Origin: JBCCIM01 sp965263205
Lineage (GTDB): Bacteria; Bacteroidota; Rhodothermia; Rhodothermales; JAHQVL01
Direction: 5' to 3'
DNA: 64,000 nt
Assembly (NCBI GenBank): GCA_965263205.1
Contig: CBDHHF010000022.1
Location: 106,279-170,278, forward strand
The translations under genes and the position numbers were made by a program. Positions 27,751 through 36,354 of this stretch are shown piece by piece. Below the pieces are notes generated by a model. The model ran no database searches. It had not been told where the DNA came from and saw nothing but the letters and a program-made list of their open reading frames with translations. Every line of letters starts with the position of its first letter. Within the stretch, counting starts at the first letter, position 1.

Positions 27751-28123
27751 TTTGGGTAACGCGCTTAAGCGGCTCAAAGAGGTGATGGCGGTATCCCCTG
27801 AAGAAAACGATTATGTAGTAGATGCGACCATTCAACGCTTTGAATTCAGCTTTGAACTATTCTGGAAAACGTTGCGACTCCTGCTAGTCGATGACGGAAT
27901 TGAAGCAGGTAGTCCTAAGCAAGTACTCGTTGAGGCTTATTCCCTGGGATGGTTAGCCGATGAAGCAAAATGGCTCTCTATGCTCAAAGCACGGAATTTA
28001 ACCTCGCATGTTTATAACGAGCAGAAAGCACATGAAATCTATCAATTAATCCAACAAAACGCACCGATGATGCAAAGTGAATACGCCAAGCTAAAAAAGC
28101 GATTCACCGACCTTCTGGATTAA
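27716..28123 (+). CDS. hepT: HepT-like HEPN RNase toxin (HI0074/nucleotidyltransferase-substrate-binding family)
   Basis: The 135-residue all-helical protein belongs to the HI0074-like HEPN group, with the family core F-E-F-S-F-E-L-F-W-K-T-L near residues 40-51. The HEPN RNase motif is present as R-N-L-T-S-H-V-Y (R-x4-H-x-Y), with the Tyr that MntA AMPylates in characterised pairs. It overlaps the antitoxin gene by 35 bases. The order MNT then HEPN and the overlap fit a type VII toxin-antitoxin unit. Whether it is active here is inferred from motif integrity. Confidence 0.82.
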   Translation: MSEKKIKRSMHDLGNALKRLKEVMAVSPEENDYVVDATIQRFEFSFELFWKTLRLLLVDDGIEAGSPKQVLVEAYSLGWLADEAKWLSMLKARNLTSHVYNEQKAHEIYQLIQQNAPMMQSEYAKLKKRFTDLLD

Positions 28124-28174
28124 CCTCTCCCTGTCCCTTTTTTCAATTGCGCCTTTCGAATTTGATCGGAATTA

Positions 28175-28432
28175 TTACTGCACAACAATCAGCGTACCAG
28201 CAGTAATCTCTTTCGCAGCCTCATTTAGATCAAGGGTTGATTCCAAGGCAATTTGAAGAAAGGATTCAGCCTGTAGGCGACTTACCGAAGGAAACCCATC
28301 CAGAAAACTTTCTATGGTTTCTCCTGCTTTGAGATAATCAATGAATGTTTGGACAGGTACTCTTGTGCCTTTAAAAACAGGAGTCCCTCCAAGGACATCA
28401 GGGTCAGTATGTACGATTTGATCTTTTTTCAT
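28175..28432 (-). CDS. DUF433 antitoxin-like protein
   Basis: The start is set at 28432 (M-K-K-D-Q-I-V); an in-frame start at 28462 would add ten residues. The 85-residue protein shows the DUF433 hallmarks G-G-T-P-V-F-K-G-T-R-V-P-V and a later helical half. DUF433 proteins are usually paired with a PIN-like (DUF5615) toxin, forming VapBC-like units. No such partner is found on either side here, so this may be an orphan antitoxin or remnant. It converges with the HepT-like gene, with 51 bases between stops. Confidence 0.75.
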   Translation of the reverse strand: MKKDQIVHTDPDVLGGTPVFKGTRVPVQTFIDYLKAGETIESFLDGFPSVSRLQAESFLQIALESTLDLNEAAKEITAGTLIVVQ

Positions 28433-28838
28433 ATCGATTACCTCTAAATCATTTTGACGCATTAGCCATTGAATAAGTTCAGCATCAACAACGAAGATTA
28501 GAACGACTGACTATAAATCTTGATATACACTTCGCTAGGTTTAGGCCAATTAGATTTAATAATCAGTTTTGCGGTAAAAAACGTCTATATCCTATCGATG
28601 CCAGGCTCTCGTAAACAGCCGTTTTTCCTGTCAAAAGGGGTATTTCTCATCAGTGCGGTAAATTGCGTCCCTTTGTTGAGAAACACCCTATTCAAGTACA
28701 TGCAATTTAGTTCAGGTATCTTAAGATGACACTTCAACGAGTGTTTATTCGGATTACGTTACCTGCAACAAAAAAAGGCCGGAGCACTCCACGGCCTTTT
28801 GATTGAACTAAAAAGTTCGTCATAAATAATCCCAACCC
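28433..28838. other. AT-rich intergenic region, no gene supported
   Basis: This 406-base stretch lies between the DUF433 gene and the next minus-strand gene. A 69-codon open frame (28520-28729, plus) has no recognisable content, no clear ribosome site, and AT-driven composition, so I do not call it. The terminator at 28773-28800 ends the next minus-strand transcription unit. Confidence 0.4.
28773..28800. terminator. Bidirectional rho-independent terminator
   Basis: AAAAGGCCG (28773-28781) pairs with CGGCCTTTT (28792-28800) around a 10-nt loop. On the minus strand it follows the stop at 28839 and ends in a T run, so it fits as the terminator of the NTF2/TPR gene. Confidence 0.8.
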
Positions 28839-29582
28839 TTATTTGTCTTCGGTGAGTTTGGCCAGCGCCTCTTTCCCCCCCTCATTTTCCGGGTTCATCT
28901 CGATTGATTTCTCATAGAACGCGATTGCCTGTTCTTTGTCGCCGGCTTTCATGTAGGCTTCGGCGAGGCTGTCATACGCATTCCAGGAATCTGGAAACCA
29001 GCCCACGTTCATGTTGAAGATCTCAATGGCTTTGTCAACGTGTTCGGCTTCCATCATGTTATAGCCAAACGCGTTGGTCACACCCTCAACGATATAGGGA
29101 TTTGTGAAATCGAAGGTGAAGTTTTGATACGACATCTGGGCACGAACCTTCCACTCGCCGTCTATCTTCATGAGCGTACGCTGCTGAAGCCCAACCTGCT
29201 TAAGATTCGGGTTGTTGGGGTTGATCAAGGTCTGCTCGTACTCCACCCAGGCCATATCCCCGCTGCGGGTGATCAGATAATTATCATTGTTCACTTCGGT
29301 CGCTGTGGGTTCGGGATTATCAAGTAAATATTGATAAATATTAGGACCAAAGGCATCCCAGCCTGAGGCAGTATTAATTCCAACACTGGACGCAAACGTA
29401 CGCGTGCTTTTTTCGTCGTGAATCCAGGAATTTTTCCATCCCTCGGCATCACGTTCAAAATACGTCTGGGATTCGGCAAGTACGGTGGCAATGATCTTGG
29501 CTTCTTCTGAATCCTGGGCAGCCACGGGTTCAGAAGCTGACAATAGCATGACTAGTGCGAGCAGCAAAATAGGGTACTTCAT
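28839..29582 (-). CDS. Exported NTF2/SnoaL-like protein with C-terminal TPR
   Basis: The 247-residue protein opens with a signal peptide (M-K-Y-P-I-L-L-L-A-L-V-M-L-L, cleavage near V-A-A-Q). Residues about 28-155 have a SnoaL/NTF2-like layout (an initial helix with T-V-L-A-E-S-Q-T-Y-F, then a strand-rich half with M-A-W-V-E-Y-E and M-K-I-D-G-E-W-K-V). Residues about 185-245 hold two TPR units (A-Y-D-S-L-A-E-A-Y-M-K-A-G-D-K-E-Q-A and the next helix pair). A periplasmic binding role is likely; no catalytic site is evident. It is flanked by a terminator on its 3' side. Confidence 0.75.
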   Translation of the reverse strand: MKYPILLLALVMLLSASEPVAAQDSEEAKIIATVLAESQTYFERDAEGWKNSWIHDEKSTRTFASSVGINTASGWDAFGPNIYQYLLDNPEPTATEVNNDNYLITRSGDMAWVEYEQTLINPNNPNLKQVGLQQRTLMKIDGEWKVRAQMSYQNFTFDFTNPYIVEGVTNAFGYNMMEAEHVDKAIEIFNMNVGWFPDSWNAYDSLAEAYMKAGDKEQAIAFYEKSIEMNPENEGGKEALAKLTEDK

Positions 29583-30022
29583 AACAAAACTGAGCGATAG
29601 TTAGTGGGGAATGCCGTAAATCGGCGGTAACAGGAAGTTACAGGGCTTAGTTATAAAGACACAATCATGGAAAAGCACTATTTATTGGCTGCGAGTGCGT
29701 AATAAATCACTTCAAAACAAGAAATACACGCTTCTGCTGCGTACTAAAAGATTCGTTATTGCGCTGCGTCTGCGCGATTGCGAAATCAATTTTAGCTATT
29801 TAGCAAGTATATTTATGGGATTCGAGGGCCTGAATAATCGATAACCTCTACTGCAGGGTGTTAATTTCCTTAGATGTACAGCCCATCATGGTTTGGTTCT
29901 CTGCCTATATCCGTTCCTCCACGCGTACCAACCACGCTGTACTTTAAGTTTGTACTTCACAGGAACACCTGCGGCGCAAAAAGATATGCCTCCGCACAAC
30001 CACCAATTTTGTACAATGCCTT
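29583..30022. other. Divergent intergenic region, no gene recognised
   Basis: This 440-base gap lies between the NTF2/TPR gene and the serine dehydratase gene. It is AT-rich in its left part and more GC-rich near 29880-30020. A short open frame in the right part is a shadow of the dehydratase start. Both promoters should lie here; no clear consensus is seen. Confidence 0.4.
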
Positions 30023-31687
30023 ATGCCGGCCATCAGCGTATTTGATATGCTCAAGATCGGCGTCGGCCCCTCCAGCTCTCACACCCTTGGTCCATGGCGC
30101 GCCGTTCAGCGATGGCTCAAAGAACTGGAAAACGACGTCAACCTGGATGAAGTCACCCAAATCCAGATCGCCCTCTACGGTTCGCTCGCCCTCACCGGCC
30201 GCGGTCACTGCACCGACAAAGCTGTTAGTCTTGCCCTGCTCGGCTACGACCCGGAGACCATTCCCGTAGCCGAAATCGAAAATCTTCTGGCAGACCTTCG
30301 CGAAAAAAAGACAATACCCCTCGGCGATGGTCACGAGGTGACCTTTGATCCAGAAACGGATATCTGGTACCAGACCAGAGAAAAACTCCCCTTCCACGCC
30401 AATGGCATGCGGTGCATTGCAACCGTTGGTGAGCAAACCTACAAAGGCACGTACTACTCCGTCGGCGGCGGCTTTGTGGTAAAAGAAGGTGAGGAAGAAG
30501 CAGATGAAGACAACGTGCAACTGCCGTATCCCTGCGAAGTCTCCGACCAGTTACTTGGCCACTGCCAGTCAGAGGGTTTTGCCATTGCCGACATGGTGCA
30601 CGCCAACGAGCTGTCCTGGCGAACCGAACGCGAAGTGCACAATCGGCTTATGCAAATATGGCAAGTGATGAAAGAAGGACTGTACCGAGGGTGCCACACG
30701 GACGGCACATTGCCGGGCGGACTCCAGGTAACCCGGCGTGCCAAAGGCATTTGCACCAAATTGTTGGAGGGCGCAACTGCACCCGACCCAGATGCATGGA
30801 TTCAGCTTATCCGCTCGCGCAATTTCAACTTCCGGCAAACATTAAAGTGGGTGTCATGCTTTGCGCTGGCAGTGAACGAAGAGAATGCAAGCCTGGGACG
30901 TGTTGTGACAGCACCAACCAATGGGGCTGCCGGCGTTATCCCTGCTGTGCTCATGTACCATGTCTGCTTTGCGGAGGAAGACGTATCTGACGAGGAAATT
31001 GCAAAATACCTCATGGTGGCCGGCGAAATCGGCACCTTCTTCAAAAAACGCGCAACCATCTCTGCTGCGATGGGCGGATGCCAGGCAGAAATTGGCGTAT
31101 CCTCCGCCATGGCAGCTGCCGCACTCACCGAAATCCAGGGCGGTACCGTGGCCCAATCGCTCATGGCTGCTGAAATTGCCATGGAGCATCACCTGGGCCT
31201 AACCTGCGATCCAATCAAAGGGCTCGTTCAGGTACCCTGTATCGAACGCAACTCGATGGGCGCAATCAAAGCCATCAACGCCGCAGCCCTCGCCCTCGAA
31301 GGCAATCCCCAGACAGCCAAAGTATCCCTCGACGAGGTTATTCAGACCATGTGGGATACCGCACAAGACATGAACAGCAAGTACAAAGAGACGTCTCAGG
31401 GCGGCCTCGCTGTGAATATCTCGGTGCGTGTACCGGAGTGCTGCGGATTGCGGATTGCGGATTGCGGATTGCGGATTGCGGATTGCGGATTGCGGATTGA
31501 AGTTTCCTTCGAAATTCGGTGTTCCTTGTCAGGGGTGTTCAGAAAAATAGTAGCTAGCAAAGATGCATTCGTTATTAAGCAAATCAGCGCGCGGATGTCC
31601 ACCAAATGCGTGGCGATGCGCGGTGGGTGCTTTTATCGAAGCGTTTTCCTGAATAAAATTCAGGAGGAATTGCCCGAAAGGAGATAA
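30023..31687 (+). CDS. sdaA: L-serine dehydratase (iron-sulfur) with anomalous C-terminal extension
   Basis: The 554-residue frame matches bacterial type 1 L-serine ammonia-lyase for about 473 residues: N-terminal S-V-F-D-M-L-K-I-G-V-G-P-S-S-S-H-T, the A-P-T-N-G-A-A-G core, and cysteines in G-G-C-Q-A, L-T-C-D and V-P-C-I that fit the [4Fe-4S] ligands. It converts L-serine to pyruvate and ammonia in the cytoplasm. Relatives end near here, with a Cys close to the C-terminus; the corresponding Cys is C473 (codon 31439-31441). Instead of stopping, the frame runs into eight heptad units (reading L-R-I-A-D-C-G) and then into the MITE at 31530, stopping at 31687. The last 80 residues are therefore repeat-derived, and activity may be affected. 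Confidence 0.88.
   Translation: MPAISVFDMLKIGVGPSSSHTLGPWRAVQRWLKELENDVNLDEVTQIQIALYGSLALTGRGHCTDKAVSLALLGYDPETIPVAEIENLLADLREKKTIPLGDGHEVTFDPETDIWYQTREKLPFHANGMRCIATVGEQTYKGTYYSVGGGFVVKEGEEEADEDNVQLPYPCEVSDQLLGHCQSEGFAIADMVHANELSWRTEREVHNRLMQIWQVMKEGLYRGCHTDGTLPGGLQVTRRAKGICTKLLEGATAPDPDAWIQLIRSRNFNFRQTLKWVSCFALAVNEENASLGRVVTAPTNGAAGVIPAVLMYHVCFAEEDVSDEEIAKYLMVAGEIGTFFKKRATISAAMGGCQAEIGVSSAMAAAALTEIQGGTVAQSLMAAEIAMEHHLGLTCDPIKGLVQVPCIERNSMGAIKAINAAALALEGNPQTAKVSLDEVIQTMWDTAQDMNSKYKETSQGGLAVNISVRVPECCGLRIADCGLRIADCGLRIEVSFEIRCSLSGVFRKIVASKDAFVIKQISARMSTKCVAMRGGCFYRSVFLNKIQEELPERR
31443..31498 (+). repeat. Perfect heptad tandem array (GCGGATT x8)
   Basis: Eight exact copies of GCGGATT fill 56 bases inside the 3' end of the serine dehydratase frame. 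Because 21 bases is three heptads, the array stays in frame and encodes L-R-I-A-D-C-G repeats. Degenerate related units occur at about 25719-25745. Confidence 0.95.
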
Positions 31688-31880
31688 AAGCGCGCGCTTT
31701 ATTTGGTGGTGCCCTTTTCTTTGGTTCGTTTCTTTTGGGGCCCTGTTTTGTTTTCGGGTAAAAGAAATGAACGTACGCAACCTACACCAGGAAGCAGTTG
31801 CTTACTGCACAAGATGCGGATCTCTTGCTGGAATGGTCATGAGCGCCAACATTGGATAAAAATTTTTCTGAACACCCCTG
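31530..31880. mobile_element. 351-bp MITE-like element with 19-bp terminal inverted repeats
   Basis: CAGGGGTGTTCAGAAAAAT (31530-31548) is exactly reversed and complemented at 31862-31880. The element is flanked by the direct repeat GTTCCTTGT at 31521-31529 and 31881-31889, a perfect 9-bp target-site duplication. No transposase is encoded inside. Internal inverted repeats include CCACCAAAT (31599-31607) with ATTTGGTGG (31701-31709), and GTTCGTTTCTTTT (31724-31736) with AAAAGAAATGAAC (31760-31772, one mismatch). It must be mobilised in trans by a transposase not seen in this window. Confidence 0.9.
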
Positions 31881-31888
31881 GTTCCTTG

Positions 31889-32049
31889 TTCGATATTCGT
31901 TATTCGAGGGGCTAAATGCCCCGACACAGGGCTGTTAACAACAGATTGAGGGCAATACGCTAGCCCTTGACAAATCAACATTCGAATTTAGAAGGATGAT
32001 TTGATATTTTAGGGTATCCATCAGTTTTGCCCCCTGAAACCCTGATATC
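31889..32049. other. Intergenic remainder before the heme protein gene
   Basis: This 161-base stretch follows the MITE's right target duplicate. A TTCGATATTCGTTATTCGA segment is palindrome-like. Joining it to the left flank of the MITE restores an open frame that would end at a TAA near 31913-31915. No other feature seen. Confidence 0.4.
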
Positions 32050-35000
32050 ATGCATCGACGTCTCCATAGACTCCCGCTCTTTCTGTTTCTCCTTTTGCCC
32101 ATCTGTGCCGGCTCGGCTGTTGCACAAGAATCAGGCGACTACACCAGTCGCACAATCACCAAAGACCAGGCTACGACTGATGCGGAGAAAGCTGCCAACA
32201 GCATCTCTGCACAACTCCACGAAGACATCTCACTTGCTCTTTGGGCGTCTGATGCCCTGGTAGCCGATCCCATCGCGCTTTTCATCGACAACCAGGGGCG
32301 TGCCTACTATTCCCGCACCAACCGGCAGAAAAACTCCGAATTCGACATCCGGGGCCACCGCGACTGGATGACGCGCTCCATTGCGCTGCAAACCGTTGAA
32401 GATCGCCGCGCCTTTTTGCACGCTGAACTCTCTCCTGAGCGCAGTGAGCAAAACAAATGGCTCAAAGACGTCAATGGCGATGGGTCACGCGACTGGCGCG
32501 ACCTCATCATAGAAAAAGAACACGTTTACAAGATTGAAGACGCTGACGGCGATGGCATGGCTGACACAGGCCTCCGTATCGTAGATGACTTCCATGAAGA
32601 GATTACAGACGTCGCCGGCGCAATTATGGCGCACGGAGATGACTTCTTCGTTGGCGTTGGCCCCGACATGTGGCGCATGCAGGACACGGACAACGACGGC
32701 GTGATGGATCAGAAAACCTCCATCAGCCATGGGTATGCCATCCATATTGGCTTCAGCGGCCACGGGATGTCGGGCCTCACCATGGGACCAGATGGTCGCG
32801 TGTACTGGGGCATTGGCGACATTGGGTTTCACGGCACCGATCAGACGGGTAAACTGTGGGATTACTCCAATCAGGGCGTTATTGCGCGCGCTAATCCGGA
32901 TGGTAGTGATTTTGAGATCTTCGCCGCCGGCCTCCGCAACACGCATGAATTTGTCTTCGATGCGTATGGCAACATCATCAGTGTAGATAACGATGGCGAC
33001 CACGCCGGCGAAAAAGAGCGGCTGGTCTACATTGTGAACGGCTCCGACAGCGGGTGGCGTACCAACTGGCAATTTGGCAAATACACGGATCCAGACAACA
33101 ACGAGTACAAGGTGTGGATGGATGAGCAACTCTTCAAGCCACGCCACGAGGGACAGGCCGCCTACATCACCGCCCCGATTGCTAATTACCACGCCGGCCC
33201 CACAGGGATGGTTTATAACCCAGGCACGGCGCTCAGCGACTCATGGAAAGATTACTTCTTCGTATCAGAATTTCGTGGATCCCCCACCAACTCTCACATC
33301 TATGGGTTCAAACTCAAACCCGATGGCGCTTCGTTTGCATTGGACCACGAAGAAACGCTCGTTGGCGGTCTGTTGATTACGGGCATCGAGTTTGGACCGG
33401 ATGGTGCGTTGTACGCAGCAGACTGGATCAACGGCTGGGGCACCAACAACAAGGGACGTATCTGGAAGCTTGATACCAAAGACGACGGCGCTGAAGAAGT
33501 GCGCGGATCGGTACAATCGCTACTCGGCGCTTCGTTTGCAGAAACGTCGGCTGCTGACCTTGGTGAATTGCTTGCACACGATGACATGCGCGTGCGCCAG
33601 AAAGCCCAGTTTGAATTAGCGGCTCGGGGAGATGAAAACGTGTTTAGCAGTACCCTGAAAGATAACACGTCGCAGTTTGCCCGTATCCACAGCATTTACG
33701 GCTTGGGACAAATTACGCGCGGCACAAATCCAAAAGCTGCTGATGCATTACTGCCTTTGTTGCAAGACGCTGATCCTGAAATTCGTGCCCAGGCAGCACG
33801 GCAACTTGGTGATCTTCGATATGCCGCTGCAGCATCCCGGATCATCCCAATGCTAAAAGATGATGATGCACGTGCGCGATTTTTTGCAGCAGAAGCCCTT
33901 GGCAGAATGGGCGCGCAAGATGCAACCAAACACATCATTGCCATGCTGGCAGCGAATAACGACGAAGACGCATACCTGCGGCACGCCGGCAGCCTTGCAC
34001 TCGCCCGCATCGGTGATGCAAGAACCATAATCGGACTGTCCGATCATCCTTCTGACGCCGTACGCATGGCGGCTGTCATTGCGCTGCGGAGAATGCAGCA
34101 TGCTGGCGTCGGGTATTTCCTGAACGATGCAAACGAATACATCGTCACAGAAGCCGCGCGCGCCATCAACGACGACAAGTCGATCGAAGATGCGCTGCCG
34201 GCACTAGCAAACGTACTGGACGACACACGGTTTACTGCAGAACCGCTCCTTCGCCGTAGCATCAATGCCAACTTGCGACTGGGAACGGCTGCCCATGCGA
34301 ACCGCGTCGCTGCCTTTGCCAGCCGTGCAGATGCCCCGGCTGAAATGCGCGCAGAAGCCCTGGCTGCACTGGGAGTCTGGCACAAACCTTCTGTAATGGA
34401 CCGGGTAGATGGCACGTATCGCGGCCCGCTCGAGCGCGATCCAGCCATTGCCACAGCAGCCTTTGAGGCTGTCGCCCCGGCAGTGCTTGCAGCAAATGCA
34501 CCGGAAGTCAAAATTGAAGCCACCGAGACGATTCAGCGGCTTAACTACAAAAACGCCGGCGAAGCCTTACGTGGCCTGCTGCAATCTGACCCAGATGCTA
34601 CTGTGCGCGTCGCGGCACTTCAAGCGCTGCACAAGTCGGAAGTAACTGATATCACCGCGCTCACACAAAGCGCCCTTTCAGATACAGCCTCAACCGTTCG
34701 AATGGCTGCCTTAAACATGGTGCCGGACCTCGATCTGGCACCAGAAACGCAGGTTGATATGCTTGCGTCTGCCTTTGAGGCCGGCAATACCGCGGAACAG
34801 CAATTTGCATTGGGCGCACTCGGCAAACTGAAATCGCCCCAGGCAAATGCCGTATTGGACAACTTGCTGGGTGCGCTCGAACAGGACACCATCAACCCCG
34901 GCATCAAGCTCGATCTGTCAAATGCGGTAACCCGCAGCGGCTCAACGGATTTGATCCGACGCCTGCAAAATTTCCAGGCTACCCAGCCTTCCGATGACCC

Positions 35001-35445
35001 GCTCGTGAAATACAGCGAGGCACTGGAAGGCGGCAATGCAGCGCGTGGCCGGCGCATTTTTTATCAGCACGCTGCAGCACAATGTGCGCGGTGTCACAAT
35101 GCTGGTGATGGCGGCGGCGAGGTGGGTCCCAATCTCGCTAACATCGGTGCTACACGCAGCCGTGAAGAACTCCTGGTTTCGCTGGTAGACCCAAGCGCAG
35201 CCATTTCGAATGGCTATGGCCTCGTAACGCTTACCTTTGCCGACGATACCTCCGTAACAGGTACGTTGATGCACGAAGACGAGGAATTTCTTGAGATCAT
35301 CTCAGGTGATAGCGAACCCGTCAAAATGGCAAAGTCGGATATCAAGAAGCGCGTAGATGCTCCCTCCAGCATGCCTTCGATGGACGCGTTGCTGGTGAAA
35401 AAGGATATTCGCGACCTGGTGGAGTTTTTAGCAGGCCTCAAATGA
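32050..35445 (+). CDS. PVC-type CxxCH heme protein with beta-propeller and HEAT repeats
   Basis: The 1131-residue protein has a signal peptide (residues 1-25, ending V-A-Q-E). An N-terminal beta-propeller follows (about 60-490; repeated D-x-D-G-D/N-G-V loops and G-A-L-Y-A-A-D-W near its end), of the membrane-bound-dehydrogenase type common in Planctomycetes and Rhodothermota. HEAT repeats fill about 495-980. The C-terminus is a cytochrome c-like domain with C-A-R-C-H and a downstream G-P-N-L-A region ending in the usual hydrophobic helix. It should be a periplasmic, c-type-heme dehydrogenase-like enzyme; the substrate, often a sugar or alcohol, is unknown. No partner oxidoreductase is adjacent. 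Confidence 0.85.
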   Translation: MHRRLHRLPLFLFLLLPICAGSAVAQESGDYTSRTITKDQATTDAEKAANSISAQLHEDISLALWASDALVADPIALFIDNQGRAYYSRTNRQKNSEFDIRGHRDWMTRSIALQTVEDRRAFLHAELSPERSEQNKWLKDVNGDGSRDWRDLIIEKEHVYKIEDADGDGMADTGLRIVDDFHEEITDVAGAIMAHGDDFFVGVGPDMWRMQDTDNDGVMDQKTSISHGYAIHIGFSGHGMSGLTMGPDGRVYWGIGDIGFHGTDQTGKLWDYSNQGVIARANPDGSDFEIFAAGLRNTHEFVFDAYGNIISVDNDGDHAGEKERLVYIVNGSDSGWRTNWQFGKYTDPDNNEYKVWMDEQLFKPRHEGQAAYITAPIANYHAGPTGMVYNPGTALSDSWKDYFFVSEFRGSPTNSHIYGFKLKPDGASFALDHEETLVGGLLITGIEFGPDGALYAADWINGWGTNNKGRIWKLDTKDDGAEEVRGSVQSLLGASFAETSAADLGELLAHDDMRVRQKAQFELAARGDENVFSSTLKDNTSQFARIHSIYGLGQITRGTNPKAADALLPLLQDADPEIRAQAARQLGDLRYAAAASRIIPMLKDDDARARFFAAEALGRMGAQDATKHIIAMLAANNDEDAYLRHAGSLALARIGDARTIIGLSDHPSDAVRMAAVIALRRMQHAGVGYFLNDANEYIVTEAARAINDDKSIEDALPALANVLDDTRFTAEPLLRRSINANLRLGTAAHANRVAAFASRADAPAEMRAEALAALGVWHKPSVMDRVDGTYRGPLERDPAIATAAFEAVAPAVLAANAPEVKIEATETIQRLNYKNAGEALRGLLQSDPDATVRVAALQALHKSEVTDITALTQSALSDTASTVRMAALNMVPDLDLAPETQVDMLASAFEAGNTAEQQFALGALGKLKSPQANAVLDNLLGALEQDTINPGIKLDLSNAVTRSGSTDLIRRLQNFQATQPSDDPLVKYSEALEGGNAARGRRIFYQHAAAQCARCHNAGDGGGEVGPNLANIGATRSREELLVSLVDPSAAISNGYGLVTLTFADDTSVTGTLMHEDEEFLEIISGDSEPVKMAKSDIKKRVDAPSSMPSMDALLVKKDIRDLVEFLAGLK

Positions 35446-35769
35446 TACGGGGTGCAAACCAATACATCCTGAGGGATGTATTGGTTTGGTGTTAAAAGTT
35501 GCAGGTTACAGGTTGAAGGTTTTTTATCTTCAACCTGTAACTTTACCTGGGTGGATGTAAAACATCCCTTTAGCAGGTAGATATCGCCACACCCTGGGTA
35601 CTGTCCTATGCATTTTGTTAGGTTATTCGTAAGCCACAAAAAAGCAAACTTGATGGGATAAGGCCCAAAAAATTTCAACCTTCTAATCTGCAACGTTGAG
35701 CAGTAAAGAGCGCAATCCAACAGGATTGAAGTCTTTGCATTCAGCCTCGCCGGCAATCAGTAAGAACGT
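35446..35769. repeat. Intergenic cluster of palindromic repeats
   Basis: This 324-base gap holds at least three hairpins. The first is a perfect 14-bp stem, 35456-35469 with 35474-35487. The second is a perfect 14-bp stem (GTTACAGGTTGAAG at 35505-35518 with its complement at 35528-35541). The third is GGATGT/ACATCC at 35553-35567, nested in TACCTG/CAGGTA (35544-35579). A further diverged copy of the palindromic repeat family spans about 35674-35742. The stem nearest the heme protein stop could also serve as its terminator, but no T run follows. Confidence 0.8.
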
Positions 35770-36354
35770 ATGCGTAGTATCAGTTTTGCAGGCATGAAAG
35801 CCGTGTTCGCGAGTGCTTTAGGGACGCTCATTTTTTTCCTTGCCGGCACCACAGCCACTGCACAGGAGATGGTGTATACGGGCTACAGTGCTAGCGCGCA
35901 TATTCAGGCGTATCCGGCGGGCATCATTGGTACCCTGAGCCTTTCATACCAGCCCGGCATCCAACACGTGTTCAGTGGCTATGGTGGATTCAACACCACC
36001 GACCGACGGGATTGGGGCAAACACGACGACGAATCAGGTACAGGGCCGGGCTTTGGGTTAGGCTGGCACTACTACTTTAACACGGCACCAGCCGGTTTCT
36101 ATGCCGGCGTTCGCACAGATCTTTGGTTTCTAACCATCGACTGGAAAGAAAACAACGGTGCTACAGGCACAACAGACATCACCGTACTACAGCCAACAGC
36201 CCGCATTGGCTATACGTTCTTGCCCGGACAGGGTACCTGGTTTATCGACACCAATGTGTCGCTCGGCGCAGAAATCAATATCGAAACGGAAGGCGATCCT
36301 GTAGGCGAAGGCGCCATCTTACTAGTTGGCGTGGGGTTAGGGTATCGATTCTAA
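35770..36354 (+). CDS. Outer-membrane beta-barrel-like protein
   Basis: The 194-residue protein has a signal peptide (cleavage near T-A-T-A-Q) and a glycine- and aromatic-rich beta pattern ending in G-V-G-L-G-Y-R-F, a terminal Phe typical of outer-membrane barrels. Alternate hydrophobic strands such as G-F-G-L-G-W-H-Y-Y-F and A-G-F-Y-A-G-V-R-T-D support about eight strands. It resembles DUF3575/OprF-like small barrels, but I cannot name a family. No partner gene is obvious; palindromic repeats flank it on both sides. Confidence 0.7.
   Translation: MRSISFAGMKAVFASALGTLIFFLAGTTATAQEMVYTGYSASAHIQAYPAGIIGTLSLSYQPGIQHVFSGYGGFNTTDRRDWGKHDDESGTGPGFGLGWHYYFNTAPAGFYAGVRTDLWFLTIDWKENNGATGTTDITVLQPTARIGYTFLPGQGTWFIDTNVSLGAEINIETEGDPVGEGAILLVGVGLGYRF

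Noticed and set aside
28520..28729. 69-codon open frame in the AT-rich gap
   Set aside because: No ribosome site, no recognisable content and composition-driven; not supported as a gene.
29874..30269. 131-codon plus-strand frame before and into sdaA
   Set aside because: Overlaps the conserved sdaA start in another frame and has no motifs.
31443..31498. Possible CRISPR-like array
   Set aside because: Units are 7 bp with no spacers; a simple tandem repeat, not CRISPR.
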